Shown here: one piece after another, positions 17,982 to 26,885 of the stretch | How positions within the stretch are numbered: position 1 is the first letter of the stretch | Layout of the letters: the number at the start of each line of letters is the position of its first letter | NCBI RefSeq assembly: GCF_000527175.1 | Contig: NZ_AZUR01000001.1 | Span: 1,646,001-1,710,000, forward strand | DNA: 64,000 nt | Origin: Pseudogulbenkiania sp. MAI-1 | GTDB taxonomy: Bacteria; Pseudomonadota; Gammaproteobacteria; Burkholderiales; Chromobacteriaceae | Reading direction: 5' to 3' | The notes under the pieces: generated by a model | The model's database searches: none | The model's input: only the letters and a program-made list of their open reading frames with translations | Told to the model about the DNA's origin: nothing | Translations under genes and position numbers: made by a program

Positions 17982-19448
17982 TCAGATCACCCACATATCG
18001 GTGAAGACGTTCACCGGCGTGGCCATGAGCTTCTCGGCGTCGTTGCACAGCGCGAAGATCGCCGCCTGCTGCTTGGCCGGGAAGCGGCGCGCCAGGTTGG
18101 TCTTGAACTTGGCCTCCAGCAGCGGGATGCCCTCGGCGCGGCGGCGCTGGTGGCCGATTGGGTATTCGCACACCACTTCGTCGAGCACGCTGCCGTCGTT
18201 CAGGGTGACGGTCAGCGCATTGGCGATGCTGCGCTTGTCCGGATCGTGGTAGTCGCGGGTGAAGGCCGGGTCCTCGGCGCACTCGATCTTGCCGCGCAGC
18301 ACGTCGATGCGCGGGTCGGCGGCGACGTCGTCCTCGTAGTCGGCGGCGGTCAGGCGGCCGAAGATCAGCGGCACCGCCACCATGTACTGGATGCAGTGAT
18401 CGCGGTCGGCCGGGTTCGCCAGCGGCCCCTTCTTGTCGATGATGCGCAGGCAGGCCGCGTGGGTGCGGATGGTGATCCGTTGGATGTCGGCAGCGGACTT
18501 GCCCAACTCGGCCAGCTTGCCGTGCAGCGTCATCGCGCACTCGACGGCGGTCTGCGCATGGAACTCGGCCGGGAACGATATCTTGAACAGCACCTTCTCC
18601 ATCACGTAGCTGCCGTAAATCTGGTTATCAGACCTGCGTTGGAACGTGAACGGCTTGCCCTTGAACAGTACCTCGTAGAAGCCCCAGGTTTTGGCCGTGA
18701 GCACGCTGGGAATGCCCATCTCGCCCTTCAGGCTGAACAGCGCCAGTCGCACCGCGCGGCTGGTGGCGTCACCGGCCGCCCACGACTTGCGCGAGCCGGT
18801 GTTCGGGGCGTGGCGGTAGGTGCGCAGGCTCTGGCCATCGACGAAGGCCTGACTCACGGCGTTGACGACCTCTTCCTTGCTGGCGCCCATCAGCCTGGCA
18901 CAGACGGCGGCGGATGCCACTTTCACCAGCACCACGTGGTCGAGGCCGACCTGGTTGAAGCTGTTCTCCAGCGCGAGACAGCCTTGGATCTCGTGTGCCT
19001 TGATCATGCCCTCCAGCACGTCCCGCATGGTCAGCGGCGTCTGGCCGCGGGCGAGGCGCTCGCGCGAGACCCAGTCGGCGGTGGCGAGGATGCCGCCCAG
19101 GTTGTCGGAGGGATGCCCCCACTCGGCGGCGAGCCAGGTGTCGTTGAAGTCGAGCCAGCGGATCATCGCGCCGATGTTGAAGGCCGCCTGCACCGGGTCG
19201 AGCTGGAACTGGGTGCCGGGCACCCTGGCGCCGTTGGGCACGACGGTGCCCGGCACGATCGGCCCCAGCAGCTTGGTGCAGGCGGGGTAGGACAGCGCTT
19301 CCAGTCCGCAGCCCAAGGTATCCATCAGGCACAGGCGGGCAGTGTTCCAGGCTTCGGCGGAGTCGATGGCGTAATCGGCGACGTAGTCGGCGATGTCGAC
19401 GAGAACCTGATCGGCGTCGGGGCGAATATTGGAAACAGGGGCAGACAT
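17982..19448 (-). CDS. prpD: 2-Methylcitrate dehydratase PrpD
   Basis: MmgE/PrpD-family enzyme that dehydrates 2-methylcitrate in propionyl-CoA catabolism; cytosolic, about 488 residues, the usual length. Characteristic stretches are WLDFNDTWLAAEWGHPSDN, the helical KAHEIQGCLALENSFNQVG and YRHAPNTGSRKSWAAGDA. An excellent ribosome binding site (AAGGAGG) precedes the ATG at 19448. It is the last gene of the leftward prpB-prpC-acnD-prpF-prpD run. The operon also has AcnD plus PrpF, which perform an alternative dehydration, so the step is encoded twice. Confidence 0.93.
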   Translation of the reverse strand: MSAPVSNIRPDADQVLVDIADYVADYAIDSAEAWNTARLCLMDTLGCGLEALSYPACTKLLGPIVPGTVVPNGARVPGTQFQLDPVQAAFNIGAMIRWLDFNDTWLAAEWGHPSDNLGGILATADWVSRERLARGQTPLTMRDVLEGMIKAHEIQGCLALENSFNQVGLDHVVLVKVASAAVCARLMGASKEEVVNAVSQAFVDGQSLRTYRHAPNTGSRKSWAAGDATSRAVRLALFSLKGEMGIPSVLTAKTWGFYEVLFKGKPFTFQRRSDNQIYGSYVMEKVLFKISFPAEFHAQTAVECAMTLHGKLAELGKSAADIQRITIRTHAACLRIIDKKGPLANPADRDHCIQYMVAVPLIFGRLTAADYEDDVAADPRIDVLRGKIECAEDPAFTRDYHDPDKRSIANALTVTLNDGSVLDEVVCEYPIGHQRRRAEGIPLLEAKFKTNLARRFPAKQQAAIFALCNDAEKLMATPVNVFTDMWVI

Positions 19449-19636
19449 GCGTTCCTCCTTGCGCGGATATAGCGCCAGTCGCCGTCCTTGCGCCAGGGGG
19501 CGGCACAAGGACGAGCCGGGTTGACGCTGCCGCACGGCAAGCAGGCCCGATCATCCGCCTCGGCCAAGTGGCCGAAACTGGGTGAACGGACCGTCGCTGT
19601 CTTACAGTGTAGCCCGCCTGCTGCCCTGGCTCGTGC

Positions 19637-20824
19637 TCAGAACGCGTCGCCCGGCACCCTCACCCAGCCTTCCATCAGCACGCGGGCGCTGCGGCTCATG
19701 ATGGCCTTGGTCACGGTCCACTGGCCGTCGATCTGCCTGGCTTCCGCGCCGACACGCAATGTGCCGGAGGGGTGGCCGAAGCGCACCGCCTGGCGCTCGC
19801 CGCCGCCGGCAGCCAGGTTGACCAGCGTACCCGGTATCGCTGCCGCGGTGCCGATGGCCACGGCGGCCGTGCCCATCATGGCGTGGTGCAGCTTGCCCAT
19901 CGACAGCGCGCGCACCAGGAGGTCGATCTCGTCCGCCTTGATCTCTTTGCCGCTCGAGGCGGTGTAGTCGGTGGGGGGGGCGACGAAGGCAATCTTCGGC
20001 GTGTGCTGGCGCGTGGCGGCCTCTTCCGGCGACTTGATCAGGCCCATCTTCAGCGCGCCGGCCACGCGGATGGCCTCGAATTTCGCCAGCGCGGCGGGGT
20101 CGGTGTTGATGTCCTCGCGCAGCTCGGTGCCGGTGTAGCCGATGTCGGCCGCGTTGACGAACACGGTGGGGATGCCGGCGGCAATCATGGTGGCCTTGAG
20201 AGTGCCGACGCCGGGCACCTCCAGCTCGTCCACCAGCTTGCCGGTGGGGAACATGGCGCCGCCCTCGTCGCCGTCATCGGACGGATCGAGGAATTCCAGC
20301 ACGATCTCCGCGGCCGGGAAGGTCACGCCGTCCAGCTCGAAATCGCCGGTCTCCTGCACCTGGCCGTTGGTGACCGGCACGTGGGCGATGATGGTTTTCT
20401 GGATGTTGGCCTGCCAGATGCGTACCACGCACACGCCGTTGTCCGGAATGCGTGCCGGGTCGACCAGGCCGGCATGGATGGCGAAGGCGCCGGCGGCGGT
20501 GGAGAGGTTGCCGCAGTTGCCGCTCCAGTCCACGAAAGCCTTGTCGATGGCGACCTGGCCGTACAGGTAGTCCACGTCGTGGTCGGGCTGGGTGCTTTTC
20601 GACAGGATCACGCACTTGCTGGTGCTGGAGGTGGCGCCACCCATGCCGTCGATGTGGGCGGAGTAGGGGTCGGGGCTGCCGATCACGCGCATGAACAGCT
20701 TGTCGCGCGCCGGGCCGGGCACCTGGCAGCGTTCCGGCAGGTCCTGCAGGCGGAAGAACACGCCCTTGCTGGTGCCGCCGCGGATGTAGGTGGCTGGAAT
20801 GCGGATCTGGGGAAGATGAGCCAT
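19637..20824 (-). CDS. prpF: 2-Methylaconitate cis-trans isomerase PrpF
   Basis: PrpF-family isomerase of about 395 residues that works with AcnD: it converts the trans-2-methylaconitate formed by AcnD into the cis isomer. The N-terminus RIPATYIRGGTSKGVFF and the central DWSGNCGNLSTAAGAFAIHA are family signatures, the latter carrying the conserved Cys of the diaminopimelate epimerase-like fold. The start at 20824 has AGGACT 6 bases upstream and matches the usual PrpF N-terminus; the longer frame reading back to 21013 runs through a REP-like repeat and is rejected. Confidence 0.93.
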   Translation of the reverse strand: MAHLPQIRIPATYIRGGTSKGVFFRLQDLPERCQVPGPARDKLFMRVIGSPDPYSAHIDGMGGATSSTSKCVILSKSTQPDHDVDYLYGQVAIDKAFVDWSGNCGNLSTAAGAFAIHAGLVDPARIPDNGVCVVRIWQANIQKTIIAHVPVTNGQVQETGDFELDGVTFPAAEIVLEFLDPSDDGDEGGAMFPTGKLVDELEVPGVGTLKATMIAAGIPTVFVNAADIGYTGTELREDINTDPAALAKFEAIRVAGALKMGLIKSPEEAATRQHTPKIAFVAPPTDYTASSGKEIKADEIDLLVRALSMGKLHHAMMGTAAVAIGTAAAIPGTLVNLAAGGGERQAVRFGHPSGTLRVGAEARQIDGQWTVTKAIMSRSARVLMEGWVRVPGDAF

Positions 20825-20850
20825 GGTGAGTCCTGACAAAATCATGCATA

Positions 20851-20882
20851 GGATGGGTGAAGCGTAGCGTAACCCATCATCC
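20851..20882. repeat. REP-like palindromic element
   Basis: GGATGGGT, then GAAGCGTAGCGTA, then ACCCATC-ATCC: 7-base arms closing over a centre that is itself nearly palindromic (AGCGTAGCGT). This form resembles the widespread extragenic element of the type GGATGGGTT-GAGCGNAGCG-AACCCATC known in many proteobacteria. It lies between acnD and prpF, within the operon. Only one copy is visible in the window. Confidence 0.6.
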
Positions 20883-20951
20883 TGAAGTGGGTGGGTATGG
20901 CCTGTCGGCCGCCCCCACCCGGTCTGTTCAAGGCCGGTTGCAAGGCTGCCG

Positions 20952-23561
20952 TCAGGCGCTGGCACCTTCCAGGAAGTCCTTGGCGAAGCGCTGCAGCACG
21001 CCGCCGGCTTCATAGATCGACACTTCTTCCGCGGTGTCCAGACGGCAGGTCACCGGCACCTGCACGGTCTCGCCGTTCTTGCGGTGGATCACCAGCGTCA
21101 GGTCGGCGCGCGGCTGGCGCTCACCGATCACGTCGTAGGTTTCGGTGCCGTCGAGGCCCAGGGTCTTGCGGGTGACGCCTGGCTTGAACTCCAGCGGCAG
21201 CACACCCATGCCGATCAGGTTGGTGCGGTGGATGCGCTCGAAGCCTTCGGCGACGATGGCTTCCACCCCCGCCAGGCGCACGCCCTTGGCGGCCCAGTCG
21301 CGCGAGGAGCCCTGGCCATAGTCGGCGCCGGCCACGATGATCAGCGGCTGCCGGCGCTCCATGTAGGTCTCGATGGCTTCCCACATGCGCATCACCTTGC
21401 CGTCCGGCTCCACGCGTGCCAGCGAGCCGCGCTTCACCTCGCCGTCTACCACGGCCATCTCGTTCACCAACTGCGGGTTGGCGAAGGTGGCGCGCTGCGC
21501 CGTGAGGTGGTCGCCGCGGTGGGTGGCGTAGGAGTTGAAGTCCTCCTCCGGCAGGCCCATTTTCGCCAGGTATTCGCCGGCGGCCGAGTTGGCCAGGATG
21601 GCGTTGGACGGCGACAGATGGTCGGTGGTGATGTTGTCCGGCAGCAGTGCCAGCGGACGCATGCCCTTGAGCGTGCGCTCGCCGGCCAGTGCGCCTTCCC
21701 AGTACGGTGGGCGGCGGATGTAGGTGGACATCGGGCGCCAGTCGTACAACGGGCTCTTGGCTTCTTCCACCGCGCCCAGATCGAACATCGGGATATAGAT
21801 CTGCTTGAACTGCTCCGGCTTCACGCAGCGCGCCACGATGGCGTCGATTTCCTCGTCGCTCGGCCACAGGTCTTTCAGGGTGATGGCCTTGCCGTCCTTG
21901 TCGTAGCCCAGCGCATCCTGCTCGATGTCGAAGCGGATGGTGCCGGCAATGGCGTAGGCCACCACCAAGGGCGGCGAGGCCAGGAAGGCCTGCTTGGCGT
22001 AGGGGTGGATGCGGCCGTCGAAGTTGCGGTTGCCGGACAGCACGGCGGTGGCGTACAGGTCGCGATCGATGATTTCCTGCTGGATTTTCGGGTCCAGTGC
22101 GCCGGACATGCCGTTACAGGTGGTGCAGGCGTAGGCCACGATGCCAAACCCCAGTTTTTCCAGCTCCGGCAGCAGGCCGGCTTCTTCCAGATACAGCTTG
22201 GCCACCTTGGAGCCGGGCGCGAACGAGGTCTTCACCCACGGCTTGCGTACCAGCCCCAGCGCATTGGCTTTCTTCGCCAGCAGACCGGCCGCCACCACGT
22301 TGCGGGGGTTCGAGGTGTTGGTGCAGCTGGTGATGGCGGCGATGATCACCGCGCCATCCGGCAGCAGACCCTGGGCTTCCTCGGCGCGAGCCGCCTGCAG
22401 CTTGGCTTCGTCGGCGATGCCGCGTTCGGCCAGGGCCGAGGTCGGCAGGCGCTTGTGCGGGTTGGAGGGGCCGGCCATGTTGCGCACCACGCTGGACAGG
22501 TCGAACTCCAGCACGCGTTCGTACTCAGCGTGGGCCAGGCTGTCGGCCCACAGGCCGGTGAGTTTGGCGTAGTTTTCCACCAGCGCCACCTGCTCCGGTT
22601 CGCGGCCGGTGAGCTTCAGGTAATCGATGGTCTGCCCGTCGATGTAGAACATCGCGGCGGTGGCGCCGTATTCCGGGCACATATTGGAGATGGTGGCGCG
22701 GTCGCCGATGCTCAGCTTGGCCGCGCCGTCGCCGAAGAATTCCACCCAGGCGCCGACCACGCGCTCCTTGCGCAGGAACTCGGTGAGCGCCAGCACGATG
22801 TCGGTGGCGGTGATGCCGGGCTGGCGCTGGCCGGTGAGTTTCACCCCGACGATGTCCGGCAGGCGCATCATCGAGGCGCGGCCCAGCATCACGGTTTCCG
22901 CTTCCAGTCCGCCCACGCCGATGGCAATCACGCCCAGCGCGTCCACGTGCGGGGTGTGGCTGTCGGTGCCGACGCAGGTATCGGGGAAGGCCACGCCGTC
23001 GCGTGCCTGGATCACCGGCGACATCTTTTCCAGGTTGATCTGGTGCATGATGCCGTTGCCCGCCGGGATCACGTCCACGTTCTTGAACGCGGTGCGCGTC
23101 CAGTCGATGAAGTGGAAACGGTCCTCGTTGCGGCGGTCTTCAATGGCACGGTTTTTCTCGAACGCCTCCGGATCGTAGCCCCCGCATTCCACTGCCAGCG
23201 AGTGATCCACGATGAGCTGGGTGGGGACCACCGGGTTCACCTTGGCCGGGTCGCCGCCTTTTTCGGCGATGGCGTCGCGCAGGCCGGCCAGGTCGACCAG
23301 CGCGGTCTGGCCCAGGATGTCGTGGCACACCACGCGTGCCGGGTACCAGGGGAAATCCAGGTCGCGGCGGCGTTCGATCAGCTGCTTCAATGCGTCGGTC
23401 AGCAGTGCCGGGTCGCAGCGGCGTACCAGCTGTTCGGCCAGTACGCGCGAGGTGTACGGCAGCTTGTCGTAGGCACCGGGCTGGATGGCGTCGACCGCCG
23501 CACGCGTGTCAAAGTAATCCAGGGCGGTGCCGGGCAGGGGTTTGCGGTATGCGGTATTCAT
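20952..23561 (-). CDS. acnD: Fe/S-dependent 2-methylisocitrate dehydratase AcnD
   Basis: Aconitase-superfamily enzyme of 869 residues acting on 2-methylcitrate in the propionate pathway. The [4Fe-4S] ligands are visible in AAITSCTNTSNPRN and YACTTCNGMSG. Further aconitase signatures are GTDSHTPHVDALG and ADYGQGSSRDWAAKG. The combination of length, adjacency to prpF and placement in a prp operon distinguishes AcnD from AcnA. The ribosome binding site before 23561 is weak. The 199-base gap to prpC contains one T-less hairpin (23637-23662), so the operon is probably continuous but could be attenuated there. Confidence 0.93.
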   Translation of the reverse strand: MNTAYRKPLPGTALDYFDTRAAVDAIQPGAYDKLPYTSRVLAEQLVRRCDPALLTDALKQLIERRRDLDFPWYPARVVCHDILGQTALVDLAGLRDAIAEKGGDPAKVNPVVPTQLIVDHSLAVECGGYDPEAFEKNRAIEDRRNEDRFHFIDWTRTAFKNVDVIPAGNGIMHQINLEKMSPVIQARDGVAFPDTCVGTDSHTPHVDALGVIAIGVGGLEAETVMLGRASMMRLPDIVGVKLTGQRQPGITATDIVLALTEFLRKERVVGAWVEFFGDGAAKLSIGDRATISNMCPEYGATAAMFYIDGQTIDYLKLTGREPEQVALVENYAKLTGLWADSLAHAEYERVLEFDLSSVVRNMAGPSNPHKRLPTSALAERGIADEAKLQAARAEEAQGLLPDGAVIIAAITSCTNTSNPRNVVAAGLLAKKANALGLVRKPWVKTSFAPGSKVAKLYLEEAGLLPELEKLGFGIVAYACTTCNGMSGALDPKIQQEIIDRDLYATAVLSGNRNFDGRIHPYAKQAFLASPPLVVAYAIAGTIRFDIEQDALGYDKDGKAITLKDLWPSDEEIDAIVARCVKPEQFKQIYIPMFDLGAVEEAKSPLYDWRPMSTYIRRPPYWEGALAGERTLKGMRPLALLPDNITTDHLSPSNAILANSAAGEYLAKMGLPEEDFNSYATHRGDHLTAQRATFANPQLVNEMAVVDGEVKRGSLARVEPDGKVMRMWEAIETYMERRQPLIIVAGADYGQGSSRDWAAKGVRLAGVEAIVAEGFERIHRTNLIGMGVLPLEFKPGVTRKTLGLDGTETYDVIGERQPRADLTLVIHRKNGETVQVPVTCRLDTAEEVSIYEAGGVLQRFAKDFLEGASA

Positions 23562-23760
23562 GGTGTCGAGGCCCGAGGGTGAAATTCTGTGTCAGCGGGG
23601 CGGCTCGCCGGCCGCCTCCGTCCATGTTTCAGCCAGCCTGCCGGTACAGCCGCGCCGGCAGGTGGTGGCGATCCGCTCCCGACATCTTCATCCGCCTTGG
23701 AAGCGGTCATGAGGATGCCGGTGCCGGGCGGGCCGCGGCGCGCCCGGCTGGAGGGGGGTG

Positions 23761-24909
23761 TCAGCGCTGGCTCAGCGGCACGAACGGCTGGTCTTCCGGG
23801 CCGATGTAGTTGGCGGACGGACGGATGATCTTGCCGTCGATGCGCTGTTCGATCACGTGCGCGCTCCAGCCGCTGGTGCGGGAGATGACGAACAGCGGGG
23901 TGAACATCGCGGTCGGCACGCCCATCATGTGGTAGCTCACGGCCGAGAACCAGTCGAGGTTGGGGAACATCTTCTTGATGTCCCACATCACCGTCTCCAG
24001 GCGCTCGGCGATGTCGAACATCTTGGTATCGCCGGCGGCCAGCGAGAGTTCGCGCGCCACTTCCTTGATCACCTTGTTGCGCGGGTCGGCGATGGTGTAG
24101 ACCGGGTGGCCGAAGCCGATCACCACTTCCTTGCGCTCGACGCGGGCCTTGATGTCCGCCTCGGCTTCGTCCGGGTTCTCGTAGCGCTTCTGCACCTCGA
24201 ACGCCACCTCGTTGGCGCCGCCGTGCTTGGGGCCGCGCAGCGCGCCGATGGCGCCGGTGATGGCGCTGTACATGTCCGAGCCGGTGCCGGCGATGACGCG
24301 GGCGGTGAAGGTGGAGGCGTTGAACTCGTGCTCGGCGTACAGGTTGAGCGAGGTGTGCATGGCGCGTACCCACTGCTCGGACGGCTTCTCGCCGTGCAAC
24401 AGGTGCAGGAAGTGGCCGCCGATGGAGTCGTCGTCGGTTTCCACCTCGATGCGCTTGCCGTTGTGGCTGAAGTGGTACCAGTAGAGCAGCATCGAGCCCA
24501 GCGATGCCATCAGACGGTCGGCGATGTCGCGCGCGCCGGCCATGTTGTGGTCGTCCTTCTCCGGCAGCGCGCAGCCCAGCGCCGAGACGCCGCTGCGCAT
24601 CACGTCCATCGGGTGGGCGGCGGCGGGCAGTGCCTCCAGCACCGCCTTCACCGAGGCGGGCAGGCCGCGCAGCGATTTCAGCTTCTTCTTGTAGCCGGCC
24701 AGTTCCGCCTGGTTCGGCAGCTTGCCGTGCACCAGCAGGTAGGCCACCTCCTCGAATTCGCAGTGGGCGGCCAGGTCCAGGATATCGTAGCCGCGGTAGT
24801 GCAGGTCGTTGCCGCTGCGGCCGACGGTGCACAGCGCGGTGTTGCCAGCGGCCACGCCGGACAGGGCGACCGATTTCTTCGGTTTGGCGGTAAGAACGAC
24901 TTCACTCAT
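23761..24909 (-). CDS. prpC: 2-Methylcitrate synthase PrpC
   Basis: Citrate synthase-family enzyme of 382 residues that condenses propionyl-CoA with oxaloacetate to 2-methylcitrate. The catalytic region HTSLNLYAEHEFNASTFTAR and the second histidine in GFGHPVYTIADPRNKV are clear. The N-terminal ALSGVAAGNTALCTVGRSGN is typical of PrpC. The short length (about 380 against 430 for GltA) and the operon context separate it from housekeeping citrate synthase. GGAGAAGG directly before ATG supports the start. Second gene of the leftward prp operon. Confidence 0.95.
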   Translation of the reverse strand: MSEVVLTAKPKKSVALSGVAAGNTALCTVGRSGNDLHYRGYDILDLAAHCEFEEVAYLLVHGKLPNQAELAGYKKKLKSLRGLPASVKAVLEALPAAAHPMDVMRSGVSALGCALPEKDDHNMAGARDIADRLMASLGSMLLYWYHFSHNGKRIEVETDDDSIGGHFLHLLHGEKPSEQWVRAMHTSLNLYAEHEFNASTFTARVIAGTGSDMYSAITGAIGALRGPKHGGANEVAFEVQKRYENPDEAEADIKARVERKEVVIGFGHPVYTIADPRNKVIKEVARELSLAAGDTKMFDIAERLETVMWDIKKMFPNLDWFSAVSYHMMGVPTAMFTPLFVISRTSGWSAHVIEQRIDGKIIRPSANYIGPEDQPFVPLSQR

Positions 24910-24993
24910 TTCCTTCTCCTCTATGTAAAGGCAATGTGGGGCGGCCTGCGGTTTATTCGATGAGTCTTCGGGCCAACCCGATACGGTCTGTGA

Positions 24994-25869
24994 TTACTTG
25001 TCCTGGCTGAACAACGCATCCAGCTTCTGCTCGTAGGCGTGGTAGCCGAGGTGGTCGTACAGCTCCATGCGCGTCTGCATCTTGTCGATCACGTTCTTCT
25101 GCGTGCCGTCCTGGCGGATCGCGCTGTACACCTCCAGCGCCGCCTTGCTCATGGCGCGGAATGCCGACAACGGATAGAGCACCAGCGACACCCCGTTGGC
25201 GCCGAGTTCCTGCGTGGTGTAGAGCGGGGTGGAGCCGAACTCGGTGATGTTGGCCAGCACCGGCACCTTCACGGCATCGGCAAACTGCTTGTACATCGCC
25301 AGATCGGTCATCGCCTCGGGGAAAATCATGTCGGCGCCGGCTTCGACGCAGGCCACGGCGCGCTCGATCGCTGCCTCCAGGCCTTCCACCGCCAGCGCGT
25401 CGGTACGCGCCATGATCACGAAGCTGTCGTCGCGGCGTGCATCCACCGCCGCCTTGATGCGGTCGACCATCTCGTCCTTCGGCACGATGGCCTTGTTCGG
25501 GCGATGGCCGCAGCGCTTCTGCTGCACCTGGTCCTCGATGTGCACCGCGGCCGCGCCGGCCTTCTCCAGGCTGCGGATGGCGCGGGCGATGTTGAACGCG
25601 CCGCCCCAGCCGGTGTCGATGTCCACCAGCAGCGGCAGTTCGGTCACCTCGGTGATGCGGCGCACGTCGATCAGCACGTCTTCCAGCGTGGTGATGCCAA
25701 GGTCGGGGATGCCGCACGAGCAGGCCGCCACGCCGCCGCCGGAGAGGTAGAGCGCCTTGAAGCCGGCGTGCTCGGCCAGGCGGGCGGCGTAGGCGTTCAC
25801 CGCGCCCATCACCTGCAACGGTTTTTCCTGCTCTACGGCCTGTCTGAAGCGGTTTCCCGGGGTTTGCAT
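24994..25869 (-). CDS. prpB: 2-Methylisocitrate lyase PrpB
   Basis: Lyase of the PEP mutase/isocitrate lyase superfamily that splits 2-methylisocitrate into pyruvate and succinate. Catalytic KRCGH lies at 118-122 (Cys120) and the Mg-binding region LVDIDTGWGG at 81-90. SGGGVAACSCGIPDLG is a further PrpB signature. It has 291 residues, against 296 in E. coli. The start at 25869 has AAGGAG upstream. It is the first gene of the operon: a promoter and an overlapping dyad lie just upstream. No prpR-like sigma-54 activator is present in the window. Confidence 0.95.
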   Translation of the reverse strand: MQTPGNRFRQAVEQEKPLQVMGAVNAYAARLAEHAGFKALYLSGGGVAACSCGIPDLGITTLEDVLIDVRRITEVTELPLLVDIDTGWGGAFNIARAIRSLEKAGAAAVHIEDQVQQKRCGHRPNKAIVPKDEMVDRIKAAVDARRDDSFVIMARTDALAVEGLEAAIERAVACVEAGADMIFPEAMTDLAMYKQFADAVKVPVLANITEFGSTPLYTTQELGANGVSLVLYPLSAFRAMSKAALEVYSAIRQDGTQKNVIDKMQTRMELYDHLGYHAYEQKLDALFSQDK

Positions 25870-25907
25870 CGCACGTTCTCCTTGGCGTCGTCTGAGTGAG
25901 TGAGCCG

Positions 25908-25937
25908 ATTCTAGCAAGTGCTTGGTTGGTTTGTAAA
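25908..25937 (-). promoter_or_regulatory. Promoter of the prp operon
   Basis: On the minus strand TTTACA (25937-25932) and TAGAAT (25913-25908) are spaced by 18 bases. The predicted start near 25901 leaves a leader of about 30 bases before prpB. This is a sigma-70-type promoter, unlike the sigma-54 prp promoter of enterics. Confidence 0.65.
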
Positions 25938-25949
25938 GGGTGACAAACC
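25928..25949. promoter_or_regulatory. Candidate operator overlapping the prp -35 box
   Basis: GGTTTGT-AAAGGGTG-ACAAACC is a perfect 7-base inverted repeat with an 8-base centre. It covers the -35 hexamer of the prp promoter, the position expected for a repressor site. The regulator is not encoded here; GntR-family regulators control prp genes in some proteobacteria. Confidence 0.5.
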
Positions 25950-26191
25950 CTCAAGCCATCATCCTTAACCAGAGGGTAGACGGTATGGGCGTCCACCGCC
26001 GGATAAATCGCAGATCGGGATGCGGCGGGCCGGTCATGACTCGGAAGGAGGGATGCCGGGATGGCGGTCGTCAGGCCGAGGGAAGGCCGGTTGGGTCAGT
26101 CCCGGCGTGGTGGCTACGACCGGTTTGTCCTCCCCGCAGGCCGTTTCCGTCCCGGCCTATCTCTGCTATGTTTCGCTCAGCACCACCAGTG

Positions 26192-26220
26192 GGAACTCAT
26201 CACCCACCCTCTGGTCTAGA
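26192..26220 (+). promoter_or_regulatory. Sigma-E-type promoter of rpoE
   Basis: GGAACTC (26192-26198), a 16-base spacer, then TCTAGA (26215-26220) preceded by GG: a close match to the RpoE/AlgU consensus GAACTT-N16-TCTGA. The start would be near 26226, about 58 bases before rpoE, implying autoregulation of the sigma factor. Confidence 0.65.
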
Positions 26221-26283
26221 CCGTGTCCACCACGTGAATACACCAATTAAACCGGTGGGCAATTCAGGGAGCATTACAACGAC

Positions 26284-26883
26284 ATGAGTGATCGTGAAAT
26301 CGATCAACAGTTGGTGGAGCGTGCGCAGCGAGGTGAAAAAAGAGCGTTCGATTTGCTTGTCAGCAAGTATCAGCGCCGTTTGGCCCGGCTGTTGTCACGG
26401 TTTTTACGTGACAGCGCAGACATCGAAGACGTGACGCAGGAGGCCTTCGTCAAGGCATACCGCGCCTTGCCATCCTTTCGTGGCGAGAGTGCGTTTTATA
26501 CCTGGCTATACCGTATCGGCATCAACACCGCCAAGAACTTCCTCAGTGCCAGCGGGCGACGCCCGGTCATCAACAGTGAGGTGGAGGACGAGGATGGCGA
26601 GAGTTTCGACATGGCGTCGCAGCTCCCCGACCTCAACACCCCCGAATCGGAGTTGATGAACAAGGAAATCCTGAACACGGTGAATGCAGCGGTAGAGGCG
26701 CTTCCTGAGGAGCTGAGGACGGCGATTTCGCTGCGGGAAATGGATGGTCTTTCCTACGACGAAATTGCCAAGGTGATGAATTGTCCCATCGGTACGGTTC
26801 GTTCGCGCATCTTCCGGGCGCGCGAGGCAATCGCATCCGAGCTTCGGCCGTTGCTTGATACGGCCAAGAATAAAAGGTGGTAA
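26284..26883 (+). CDS. rpoE: RNA polymerase sigma factor RpoE (AlgU)
   Basis: ECF sigma factor for envelope stress, 199 residues. Region 2 is visible in RFLRDSADIEDVTQEAFVKA and YTWLYRIGINTAKNFL; region 4 in ALPEELRTAISLREMDGLSY with the helix-turn-helix IAKVMNCPIGTVRSRIFRAR. The gene is followed after 2 bases by its anti-sigma factor and then rseB and mucD, the canonical order. A sigma-E-like promoter directly upstream points to autoregulation. Activity would be released when periplasmic proteolysis of RseA is triggered. Confidence 0.97.
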   Translation: MSDREIDQQLVERAQRGEKRAFDLLVSKYQRRLARLLSRFLRDSADIEDVTQEAFVKAYRALPSFRGESAFYTWLYRIGINTAKNFLSASGRRPVINSEVEDEDGESFDMASQLPDLNTPESELMNKEILNTVNAAVEALPEELRTAISLREMDGLSYDEIAKVMNCPIGTVRSRIFRAREAIASELRPLLDTAKNKRW

Positions 26884-26885
26884 GC

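Noticed and set aside
23637..23662. CCTGCCGG/CCGGCAGG hairpin between prpC and acnD as a terminator
   Set aside because: No T-run on either strand, and the operon logic requires transcription to continue to acnD.
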